NCBI GenBank assembly: GCA_017309015.1
Contig: JAEDAG010000008.1
Location: 1-64,000 of the forward strand
DNA: 64,000 nucleotides
Reading direction: 5' to 3'
DNA from: Faecalicatena absiana
GTDB taxonomy: Bacteria; Bacillota; Bacilli; Lactobacillales; Lactobacillaceae
In this document: piece after piece, positions 57,076 to 64,000 of the stretch
How the letters are laid out: every line of letters starts with the position of its first letter
Position numbering within the stretch: position 1 is the stretch's first letter
Position numbers and translations under genes: made by a program
The notes under the pieces: generated by a model
Database searches by the model: none
What the model was told of the DNA's origin: nothing
Seen by the model: the letters and a program-made list of their open reading frames with translations, nothing else

Positions 57076-57097
57076 ACGCTAGAAAGGAGGAAGCGAC

Positions 57098-58276
57098 ATG
57101 GCAATACGCAAGCGCAAGTCAGATCTGCCGGAATATGGAGTAAAAATCAGACTGTACCCGACTCTCGTACAACAAGCCAAACTTAGACAGTTCTTTGGCA
57201 ATGACCGCTTCCTCTGGAATCAGCTTGTCAGCCTCTATCAGGAACGCTACAAGAACAACAAGAAATCAAAATTGTTAACGGAATTCGATCTTAACAATCT
57301 GCTTCCCGTTTTAAAGAACGAATATCCATTCCTCAAGGCAAGCGACAGCTCCAGCTTCCAAATCGTGACCAAGAACATCAGCGATGCCTGGGAGGCGTTC
57401 TTTGCCGGAACGAGGCGCAAGCCCCGCTTCCACTCAAAGCACAGCGCCAAGCAGTCATATACTGGCAAATCGTCCGGCATCCGGATCATGGGCAAAAGAA
57501 ACATGTTCCTGCCGAAGCTGAGAAGAGTCAGATCATCGAAAACCGGCGTCATCGACGGCAAGATCAAGCGCTACACGATCAGCGTCGATGCTTGCGGGCG
57601 CTACTGGCTTTCTATCATTGTGGAGAAAAAGACCGCCTTCCTGCCAAAGACTGGCAAGGCGGTTGGCATTGACGTGGGGCTGACGCACTTGGCCATCCTG
57701 TCAGACGGCAGAAAGTTTGACAAGTTCTCATCAGATTACTGCGAGAAACAAGCAGAAATCTGGCAGAGCAAGTCATCCAAGCGCCGTCATTTGGCTGTGG
57801 TTAAGTCGCAGCAGGACGCCAACAGGAAGGCTCTTGACGCAAAAAGCCTGTCTGACTATCGCAACTGGCAGAAAGCCAATGTCGCCAAAAACCGCTATAT
57901 GAGCCGCATCACGAATCAGCGCGATGACTATCTGCACAAGATCACGGATCAGCTTGTGAGGGAATACGATGTTATCGTCATTGAAGATCTCAAGATCAAG
58001 AACATGACGAAGAATCACCACCTTGCCCGCTCAATTCTGCGCCAAAGCTGGGGCAGATTTCGTGACATGCTGGAATACAAATGCAAGAAGTACGGAAAGA
58101 TCCTCATTAAGGTCAATCCAGCATACACCAGCCGAATCTGCTCAAAATGCGGCAAGGATACGGGCAAGAAGCCACTGTCAGTGCGGGAATGGGACTGCCC
58201 ATTCTGCAAGGCACATCATGACCGTGACGTCAATGCATCAATCAATATTTTGCTTAAAGGACTTGCCCAGCTCTGA
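57098..58276 (+). CDS. tnpB: TnpB RNA-guided nuclease, IS605 copy 3
   Basis: 392 residues, intact catalytic triad (GIDVGL, VIEDL, HDRDVNAS) and zinc ribbon (CSKCG/CPFC). Small differences from the other copies lie mainly in the central region near residues 245-255. Confidence 0.92.
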   Translation: MAIRKRKSDLPEYGVKIRLYPTLVQQAKLRQFFGNDRFLWNQLVSLYQERYKNNKKSKLLTEFDLNNLLPVLKNEYPFLKASDSSSFQIVTKNISDAWEAFFAGTRRKPRFHSKHSAKQSYTGKSSGIRIMGKRNMFLPKLRRVRSSKTGVIDGKIKRYTISVDACGRYWLSIIVEKKTAFLPKTGKAVGIDVGLTHLAILSDGRKFDKFSSDYCEKQAEIWQSKSSKRRHLAVVKSQQDANRKALDAKSLSDYRNWQKANVAKNRYMSRITNQRDDYLHKITDQLVREYDVIVIEDLKIKNMTKNHHLARSILRQSWGRFRDMLEYKCKKYGKILIKVNPAYTSRICSKCGKDTGKKPLSVREWDCPFCKAHHDRDVNASINILLKGLAQL

Positions 58277-58543
58277 GAGAGCTGGGCAAGAAAAAAATCG
58301 TACCGTCAAACAGCGGTCAATGCGGCTTGGCGGAATCGTCGGAGGGGGCACTTCCGTGATAAATAGACTGACCTCTGTTTTTGCACTGCTGTTCAGCTTG
58401 CTGGACAGAACCAGTAAAAAAGCAGGCTTGGCTTCGGTCAAGCCTGCTTGCAAGAATAAGTTGGTCGTTCTCAGAAGCTGTAGGCTGCGCGTGAGCACTA
58501 GCCTATAAAGAAACCCCCGACCTTGGTCGGGGGAGCATGTCAT
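58277..58543 (+). ncRNA. Probable omega RNA (reRNA) of IS605 copy 3
   Basis: The conserved 267-base tail after tnpB. The guide would be the flanking GTTGTTGCGGGGTGTTT, part of the lipoprotein gene. Inferred from TnpB biology. Confidence 0.55.
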
Positions 58544-58792
58544 GTTGTTGCGGGGTGTTTTTACGTAGCGAATGCCGTAGTATTTGACGGTTTTGGCTTT
58601 CTCGTCAAAAAACAGGCGCGCGCTCTTTCCGCGGTACTTTTCCAGACCATTGCCCTTCTTGTCCGTGATTGAAGTCATGCTGGCAACCTTGATCGTGTTT
58701 TTCTTCTTATCCGCGTTTTCCGTTTGCGAGCAGGCAGTCAGGATCAACAGGCCTAAGAAGAAAAAGGCGATAATCATACCTTTCTTTTTCAT
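58544..58792 (-). pseudogene. Small lipoprotein, C-terminus displaced by IS605 copy 3
   Basis: MKKKGMIIAFFFLGLLILTA then C: a lipoprotein signal with lipobox LTAC, followed by about 60 polar residues to TPRNN. Removing the element would add VIKA and a stop (56486-56500), so only the last few codons were separated. With the element in place the frame runs on into transposon sequence for over 90 codons. The start at 58792 has AGAGG seven bases upstream. Function unknown; the product may still work. Confidence 0.7.
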
Positions 58793-59017
58793 GACAAAAC
58801 CTCTGAAATTACACACACTACATCCTACTGTAAATTATACCGCTTTCAGGAAGCGATTTCACCGACTCTTGATCTGGAACATATGGGTTCCTGTTTTGTT
58901 GGCAAATACAAATAAATATGATGCAAAATAAGCCTAATATGACGTTTGTTCAGCAGAAAATGTCTCTTGGGTTTATAATGAGTGCGTAAGTTGATTAATA
59001 CTTTTTAGGAGGAAAAT

Positions 59018-59701
59018 ATGAAAAGAAACAAGATTTTAGCTTCAGTTTCAACGGCTGCTTTAGCCTTGGGAATGTTGACAGTCATTGGTGAAAAGCAAGT
59101 CAATGCCGCGGACAATGATGATCCCGCTGACATCGTAACGGTTGTGAACTATACTCCGGCTAAGTCAGCCGTCACTGCCGTTAAAACCAGCTATAACGCT
59201 AAGACCAAGTCATTGACGATCACTGGCAAGGCTAAAGGCGCAAGCAAGGTGGCTGTCAGCTACAATGCCAAGGCTCTCAAGCCAGCTAAGGTGACCAAGA
59301 AGGGCCAATTCAAGACGACCGTCAAGTTCATCGGCTACAAGAACTTCTCTCTTACTGGCTTAAATGCCAAGGGAAAGGCAGTAACCAAGGCTTACGTTTT
59401 GACCAAGGACAGTTACGCTGCCGCTAAGCCAACCCTGCTCAAGGCTAACCGGTCCAAGAAAGGGCTGACCTTCACGACCGACGCCAAGAAGAAGACGACT
59501 TTGAACTTCTACTACAAGAACAAGCTGGTCAAGAAGGCCAAGCTGACCAAGGACAAGCAAAAGGTCTTCTTCTCAGCCAAGTCACTGAAGGGCAAGAAGG
59601 GGAACTTCAAGGTCGTTGCCTCAGCCGCTGGCAAGAAGAGCAGCCAAGCTGCCCAATTCAAGATCATCGGCGTTGGCCAGACAACCGTAACCAACTACTA
59701 A
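59018..59701 (+). CDS. Secreted Lys-rich surface protein
   Basis: A 227-residue protein with a signal peptide (MKRNKILASVSTAALALGML, cut near VNAADN) and repeated beta-type segments rich in Lys and Ala (TGKAKGASKVAVSYNAKALK; LNAKGKAVTKAYV). It resembles the bacterial Ig-like or SLAP-type wall-associated proteins of lactobacilli. Its high positive charge suggests binding to wall polymers. GGAGG precedes the ATG. Function unknown. Confidence 0.7.
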   Translation: MKRNKILASVSTAALALGMLTVIGEKQVNAADNDDPADIVTVVNYTPAKSAVTAVKTSYNAKTKSLTITGKAKGASKVAVSYNAKALKPAKVTKKGQFKTTVKFIGYKNFSLTGLNAKGKAVTKAYVLTKDSYAAAKPTLLKANRSKKGLTFTTDAKKKTTLNFYYKNKLVKKAKLTKDKQKVFFSAKSLKGKKGNFKVVASAAGKKSSQAAQFKIIGVGQTTVTNY

Positions 59702-60097
59702 AAGCAAATATAACTGCACCTGAAAAACGTGTGACAATGTATGACTGATACCATCACTATATTATGGTCTCAAGACCTTGACTCAAATGAGAATCAACGC
59801 CTTGGATCGTCGGTGTTAAGGCCTGACGCCCAATCAGAATGACTCTGGTCGTTTCGGTCACAATTTTTTGAACTGTCCGTAGACAGTTCTTTCGTTTTTC
59901 TCATCGGCTCTGCGTCATGACGCGTTTCCATGACATGACGCTGGGCGAAGCTGCCGCGACATCCGAAGATGCTTGCACTGAGGCGTGCGGTCTTACGCGT
60001 CTAAGCCGACATTTTTCCGCGAGATCTCCAGAGTCTCGCCATGGACAAGGCCTGCCCGTAGGCTGTCTCTTGACGGTCTGTTCCTTTAGTCGATAAA
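59702..60097 (-). ncRNA. Possible omega RNA/right-end region of a second TnpB element type
   Basis: 396 bases without a gene, directly downstream of the TnpB relic on the minus strand. Strong hairpins are seen, e.g. GAACTGTC/GACAGTTC (59874-59894) and CGTCATGA/TCATGACG-like pairs near 59916-59940. By position this would be the guide RNA scaffold of that relic element. Sequence differs from the IS605 copies. Confidence 0.35.
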
Positions 60098-60421
60098 TTA
60101 TAAAGCTTTGTTGAGCTCCGGATGATCAATCAAAAACGTGAGATTCATCATCGCATTTCTGTCCCGATCTACGACTTTCTTGTAGTTCGGGCATTTTTCG
60201 TTGTAGCACACATACTCATCGTGCTTGGTGCCATGCTTCTTGTTGCCGTAAAGGGTGATCTTTTCATCGCCTTTCTTGACGTTGCCGCACGCTGCACAGC
60301 GCTGAATTGACGGATACAGTCTGTCCGCCATGACAAGCTCGCAGCCATGCCACTTGCACTTGTACTCAAGAATCGACTTAAAGCGACCAAACATGGCACG
60401 ATGTACGCCTTTTGAAATGTA
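60098..60421 (-). pseudogene. TnpB C-terminal fragment (different lineage)
   Basis: Reads MFGRFKSILEYKCKWHGCEL, then the zinc ribbon CAACGN ... CYNEKCPNY and the last catalytic motif VDRDRNAMMNL, ending ELNKAL. This is the last third of a TnpB unlike the three IS605 copies. The first two catalytic motifs are missing. Confidence 0.82.
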
Positions 60422-60425
60422 GAAG

Positions 60426-60469
60426 AAAAAGTGCTGGATGCTTGCTCTCGAGGTCATCCAACACTTTTT
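60426..60469 (-). terminator. Terminator of the B12 operon
   Basis: AAAAAGTGCTGGATG pairs with CATCCAACACTTTTT around 13 bases. It follows the PduO stop. Confidence 0.8.
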
Positions 60470-60480
60470 AATTTGCGAGC

Positions 60481-61044
60481 TTATTTTTTCGGACGCCGCC
60501 GCGGCCGGGCTGGCTTGCTCTTGACGTCAGCTACGCCCTCCAAAAGGTTGGCGTAGCGGGCCATCACGAACAGGTAGTCTGACAGGCGGTTCGGGTACTT
60601 GAGGCTGTCACTCTTGACCTCCCCGCTTTCGTCCGCGTACAGCACGCAGACCCGTTCGCTGGTCCGGGCCAGTGCCCGGGCATACTGGAGGTTGGCGCTG
60701 GTCTTTGACCCGCCGGGCAGGATAAATTCATTCATTTCCGGCAGTTCTTCCGTCCAGGCATCGATTTGCTCTTCCATGTAAGTCACTTCAGCCGAAGTAA
60801 TCGTATGGTGCCGCTTGACCACCAGGTCAGCCTGCAATTCATACATTTCCCGCTCCAGCTTGATCAGCTTTTCTTCCAGGCCCTGGCAGGCCGGAGAAAG
60901 GTTGGCCACCGTAACCCCCAGCCAGGACTGCAGCTCATCGAGAGCTCCCAGTGTCTGGATCTGCGGGTCGTATTTGGCGACCATCTTGCCGGTAACCTGC
61001 TTGGTTTTCCCCTGGTCGCCGACTTTAGTGTAGATTTTGAGCAT
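60481..61044 (-). CDS. pduO: PduO-type cob(I)alamin adenosyltransferase
   Basis: A 187-residue enzyme that converts cob(I)alamin and ATP to adenosylcobalamin. YTKVGDQGKTKQV is the ATP-binding N-terminal motif; FILPGGSKTSANLQYARALA and RTSERV form the second site. The end is a basic tail (ARPRRRPKK). It overlaps the S-component gene by 20 bases. It would supply the cofactor of the NrdJ reductase encoded at the head of the same operon. Confidence 0.92.
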   Translation of the reverse strand: MLKIYTKVGDQGKTKQVTGKMVAKYDPQIQTLGALDELQSWLGVTVANLSPACQGLEEKLIKLEREMYELQADLVVKRHHTITSAEVTYMEEQIDAWTEELPEMNEFILPGGSKTSANLQYARALARTSERVCVLYADESGEVKSDSLKYPNRLSDYLFVMARYANLLEGVADVKSKPARPRRRPKK

Positions 61045-61585
61045 TTTGCTTACACCCTGCTTTCTTTTTAAACCGGTCCAGGCCCAAAATCAATGGCAGA
61101 TAAAGGATAGGATAAAAGGCCAAGTTGCCGGCGACATGATACAAGTCAAAGGTCAGGCCGCTGACCCAGTAGGCGATAAAGGCAGCCCAGCCGCCCCAGC
61201 CAGCCATGCCCAGGCTGACGAAGAAGCCGTATTCCAGGCCCAGAAAGCCGGCCAGGAGCTCCTGCAGCCAGAAGAATTTCCGGCTTTTCAGTGGCAAAAG
61301 TCTGGCAAATAGCGCTACGGTCAAGGCGCAGGCCGCGTAGGCAAAGATCTGCGGCAAGGTCCAAATGCCAAAGCCCAGGAAGATGTTGGAGATCACCATG
61401 ACCAAAATGGCTAGGAGAATCCCTGTCCCTGCCCCCAGTTCCAGCGTGGCCAGCATGATAATATCGGTCACTGGCTGGACATTGGGGATATCGATAATTT
61501 TGAAGATCCGCAAAACCACGCACATCGCCGTTAGCAGGGCGAGCAGGGTCAGCCTTTGCAGTTGGTAGCGTTCCTTGGTCTGCAT
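61025..61585 (-). CDS. cbrT: ECF transporter S component, cobalamin type (CbrT-like)
   Basis: A 186-residue, six-helix S component: RLTLLALLTAMCVVLRIFKI begins helix 1, and FLGFGIWTLPQIFAYAACAL is the later helix pair. It needs the shared EcfA/EcfA'/EcfT module, encoded elsewhere. An ECF-CbrT complex from this species has been described as a cobalamin and cobinamide importer; position between a B12-type surface protein, PduO and NrdJ makes this gene the obvious candidate. It starts one base after the DUF4430 stop (TAA G ATG) and overlaps pduO. Confidence 0.85.
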   Translation of the reverse strand: MQTKERYQLQRLTLLALLTAMCVVLRIFKIIDIPNVQPVTDIIMLATLELGAGTGILLAILVMVISNIFLGFGIWTLPQIFAYAACALTVALFARLLPLKSRKFFWLQELLAGFLGLEYGFFVSLGMAGWGGWAAFIAYWVSGLTFDLYHVAGNLAFYPILYLPLILGLDRFKKKAGCKQNAQNLH

Positions 61586-61586
61586 C

Positions 61587-62051
61587 TTAGTATTGCTTCA
61601 AAGTGAAGACAACCTTGGACTTGTTCTTAGTCAGCTTTTGCTTGTTAGCAGCCACGCTGGCCAGCTTGCCGTCAACCGTGTAAGTCCAGTAGCGCTTCTT
61701 CTTTTGGTTGCCCAGGCCATTGATCTTAGTGATGAAGACGCCGTATGAAGATTTAGTATAGTTAACCTTCCAGGCCTTCTTCAAAACAGTGAAGACGCTC
61801 GTCCCCTTCTTGACCTTGAAAGTCTTCTTAGCCAGGGCTCGCTTGTTCTTGGCCTTGGTCGTGTCCTTCAAAGTGTAGGTCACGCTGATTTGCTTAGCCT
61901 TGGCCTTCTTAGTAGTCTTCTTTTTAGTGGTCTTCTTGGTCTTTCTAGTGGTCTTAGCGGCTTGTACATTTTGCTCTTGGACTGGCTGGTTGGCAAAAAG
62001 GCCCACGAAGGCTGCCAAGGCAACTACAACTGTTAAAATCTTCTTTTTCAT
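61587..62051 (-). CDS. Secreted DUF4430 protein (transcobalamin C-terminal-like), possible B12-binding surface protein
   Basis: A 154-residue protein. Signal peptide (MKKKILTVVVALAAFVGLFA, cut near VQAA), a Lys/Thr-rich wall-binding linker (KKTTKKKTTKKAKAK), then about 95 residues matching DUF4430: KGTSVFTVLKKAWKV, YGVFITKINGLGNQKKKRYW and TYTVDGKLA. DUF4430 shares the fold of the small C-terminal domain of transcobalamin and intrinsic factor. There is no LPXTG anchor; the cationic linker may bind wall polymers. It is one base from cbrT, so co-made with the transporter. Confidence 0.8.
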   Translation of the reverse strand: MKKKILTVVVALAAFVGLFANQPVQEQNVQAAKTTRKTKKTTKKKTTKKAKAKQISVTYTLKDTTKAKNKRALAKKTFKVKKGTSVFTVLKKAWKVNYTKSSYGVFITKINGLGNQKKKRYWTYTVDGKLASVAANKQKLTKNKSKVVFTLKQY

Positions 62052-62114
62052 TTTTGTTTCTCCCGTTTTTTATTTCTGTTTTGTTTTTTGTCTTTTATTT
62101 CTAGTTTCCCTGCC

Positions 62115-64000
62115 TTACTTAACCGGGCAGGCGCCGCCTTCACAGTCAGTCTGGTCGACCAGTTCCAGGTCCTTGACGTCGCTGTTCAGCTGGCTGAAGA
62201 CTTCTTCCACGTCGCCGGTGATTTCCTGGCTGCGCTTTTCGTAAGTCTCCTTATCGATCGGTTCCTTTGGCGCTTGCTGCAGGGAACCGCCGAAGTATGG
62301 CAGAAGCGAGGTTGACTTGGTGATAAAGCGGTACTGGCGGAGCAAGGATTCAACCTGACCTGCTTCGGAATCCTGGAAAGTAATCGTGCAGGAAACCGCG
62401 TTGTCCGACCAGTAAGTCTGCAAGAAGGCCTGAGTGGCAAACTGTTCCGCGATTGAAACCGTGCCAGCTGAGGCAAAGTTAGGGTTGTCCGCCCCCACCG
62501 CCTTGATCGGGAATTCCACGCAGGTCGTGTTTTCCGTGTAGATATCAGCTTCCGTCCGGTAGCCGCAGGCCTTCAAGGCTGGCAAAAGCGGGTCAGAATC
62601 CTGGAAACGGATCCGCTGGATCAAGTAAGCCCCGTAGTGGAAGTGCATGCCTTCACTGGCCCCGGCCAGCTTGGCCACCGTGCCTGACGGCTTGACCGTG
62701 GTGTGCTTGATTGATTCATTGCAGCCCAAAGTCTTGCTGTAATCCTGGTCAGCCTTGACCACGACCTTGTAAAGGTGGTCAACCGCCTTGATGGCCCGCT
62801 TGTCGTAGACTGGCACCTTGATGGCTTCATGGGTTTCCGGGTCAAAGTCATCCTTGAAGCCGGTAACCACCCGGTTGCCCAGTCTGGTCAAAAGCCAGTC
62901 CTGGATCCCGGACATGGAGATCCCGATCCGGCGGTTCTTTTGAATTATTTCCCGGGAAATTTCCCAGTCATAAGAACTAAAGGTTACCCGCTTGGCGTAA
63001 CGGGCCGCTAAGGCAAAGACTTCCTGCAGGTCCCAACCCTGTTCTTCCGCGATCAACGGGAAGACTTCAAAGAGGTTGCAAGGTTCCCCGTTGGCCAGGG
63101 AGATCTCCCCGCAAGGGTTAGTCCCTTCCACGTCGCCGTCAATTCCAGCCTGGTAGCCATCAACGATCCGGCCATAGTTCTTGGACAGGTCCAGGTTCAC
63201 AATCCCCGGTTCACCGTTTTCACGGATCCCGGCAGCGATTGGCTGGTAGCCGCTGAAGGCTGAATCAACTGCCACGCTGTTGTTGGATGCCCAGCGGTGA
63301 TGCATCAGCTTCTCCTGGTCCTGCTTCATGGAAATGAAGTCTTGGTCATCGTTTGAACCCAGGGCCAGTTCCGCTGACCGGCGGACATTGCCGGCTACGA
63401 CTGCCTTGCCGATCAAGTTGCAAATGTCAGTGGCATCAACCGCTGAAAGGCGGCCGCCAGCCTTGCTGTTCAAAACTTTGTTGATGTCCAGCAGCATGGA
63501 GATCAAGGGCATTGGGCCGGAAGCCGTGCCGCCGAAGCCATGAATCTCTGCCCCATAAGGCCGGATGTCAGACAAGTCCAGGATCAGCTTTTGTTTGCGG
63601 TCCGGGTTAGTCTGGGCAAAGTGGAGGTCAATCAAGAGGGCATTGGCCAAAACCCAGCCTTCCCGGGTGTCCGGCAGGCGGTAGTAGATGCTGTCAGCAT
63701 CTTGAACCAATTCATTCTTGCCGACGGCCCCGACCTTGATGGAAGCATCGTAGGATTCACTGGTCTCATCGATCACCAGCTGCAGGTCGATATCAAAGTC
63801 GACCCGGGGGATCTGGCTGATGTTGGATCTGGCAACTGAGAAGCCGACCCCGCCCCCCTTCATTAATTCGTCAAAGAGGAAGGAGAAAGGCATGGAGACG
63901 GCCTTTTCCTGCTTGCTAAGATAGCTGGGCACGATCTTGCTGTCCCCGTACTTCTGCGGGCGGATAGCCACAAACCAGCAGTTGTTCAAGGAATCCCCGG
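62115..64000 (-). CDS. nrdJ: Adenosylcobalamin-dependent ribonucleoside-triphosphate reductase (class II), 5' end outside window
   Basis: The visible 628 codons run from GDSLNNCWFVAIRPQ to the stop; about 110 N-terminal residues lie beyond base 64000. It makes dNTPs from NTPs using adenosylcobalamin. NPCGEISL holds the thiyl-radical Cys (408 in the L. leichmannii enzyme); GEPCNLF and NNCWF hold the redox pair (419 and 119); the C-terminal DCEGGACPVK carries the shuttle pair (731 and 736). The sequence is, as far as I recall, nearly identical to that enzyme. It heads the B12 operon; only 63 bases and no terminator separate it from the DUF4430 gene. Confidence 0.95.
   Translation of the reverse strand, partial: GDSLNNCWFVAIRPQKYGDSKIVPSYLSKQEKAVSMPFSFLFDELMKGGGVGFSVARSNISQIPRVDFDIDLQLVIDETSESYDASIKVGAVGKNELVQDADSIYYRLPDTREGWVLANALLIDLHFAQTNPDRKQKLILDLSDIRPYGAEIHGFGGTASGPMPLISMLLDINKVLNSKAGGRLSAVDATDICNLIGKAVVAGNVRRSAELALGSNDDQDFISMKQDQEKLMHHRWASNNSVAVDSAFSGYQPIAAGIRENGEPGIVNLDLSKNYGRIVDGYQAGIDGDVEGTNPCGEISLANGEPCNLFEVFPLIAEEQGWDLQEVFALAARYAKRVTFSSYDWEISREIIQKNRRIGISMSGIQDWLLTRLGNRVVTGFKDDFDPETHEAIKVPVYDKRAIKAVDHLYKVVVKADQDYSKTLGCNESIKHTTVKPSGTVAKLAGASEGMHFHYGAYLIQRIRFQDSDPLLPALKACGYRTEADIYTENTTCVEFPIKAVGADNPNFASAGTVSIAEQFATQAFLQTYWSDNAVSCTITFQDSEAGQVESLLRQYRFITKSTSLLPYFGGSLQQAPKEPIDKETYEKRSQEITGDVEEVFSQLNSDVKDLELVDQTDCEGGACPVK

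Larger units (their letters stand above)
56501..58543 (+). mobile_element. IS605-family element, copy 3
   Basis: A 2043-bp element following TTTATTAC (TTAC 56497-56500) and ending TCAT (58540-58543). It interrupts the last codons of a leftward lipoprotein gene. Same hairpin ends as copies 1 and 2. Confidence 0.92.

Overview
The window is almost certainly chromosome of Lactobacillus delbrueckii or a very close relative, spanning the replication origin. The evidence is a class II ribonucleotide reductase at the right edge that reads like the classical L. leichmannii enzyme, ISL3- and IS605-type elements of the kinds known from this species, GC-rich third codon positions, surface proteins of the SLAP type, and many decayed genes.

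Layout. (1) 1-450: twin promoters and leader of a ribosomal RNA operon reading leftward out of the window. (2) 0.45-8.4 kb: a TetR regulator, a tautomerase, an NAD(P)H-binding oxidoreductase, an Rrf2 regulator, a YcxB-like protein, a SauUSI-like type IV restriction enzyme, and a vitamin B6 pair (frameshifted pyridoxal kinase plus ECF substrate-binding subunit). Three parS-like sites lie at 3.1-4.4 kb. (3) 8.5-15.3 kb: an intact ISL3-family element with an 8-bp target duplication, an acetyltransferase, a secreted GH25 lysozyme with SLAP domains, 65-bp tandem repeats, a toxin/immunity-like cluster, mazEF and scraps of mobile DNA. (4) 15.4-24.6 kb: FetAB-type ABC exporter, IS605 copy 1, and an ABC-2 exporter operon bracketed by duplicated genes. 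(5) 24.65-26.3 kb: IS30 remnant and a two-headed array of 42-bp repeats. (6) 26.4-29.7 kb: gnd and pyruvate oxidase. (7) 30-49.8 kb: the conserved origin block. mnmG, mnmE, yidC, rnpA and rpmH read leftward; dnaA, dnaN, yaaA, recF, gyrB, gyrA, rpsF, ssb, rpsR, gdpP, rplI and dnaB read rightward. DnaA boxes flank dnaA, and an unwinding element lies between dnaA and dnaN. (8) 49.9-58.8 kb: a diguanylate cyclase pseudogene split by IS605 copy 2, a lipase-like DUF2974 protein, MgtC, two identical tRNA-Thr genes, and IS605 copy 3 inside the end of a lipoprotein gene. (9) 59-64 kb: a secreted protein, a TnpB relic, and a B12 operon (nrdJ, secreted DUF4430 protein, ECF S-component, PduO adenosyltransferase).

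How the genes work together. The right-edge operon looks like a complete route from surface capture of cobalamin, through uptake and adenosylation, to use by ribonucleotide reductase. The DUF4430 protein would be the bacterial counterpart of the transcobalamin C-terminal domain. The three IS605 copies share intact tnpB and identically broken tnpA, and excising copy 2 restores a GGDEF reading frame, which fixes the element ends to the base. The ABC-2 operon, the 42-bp array and the toxin/immunity cluster are the least explained parts.
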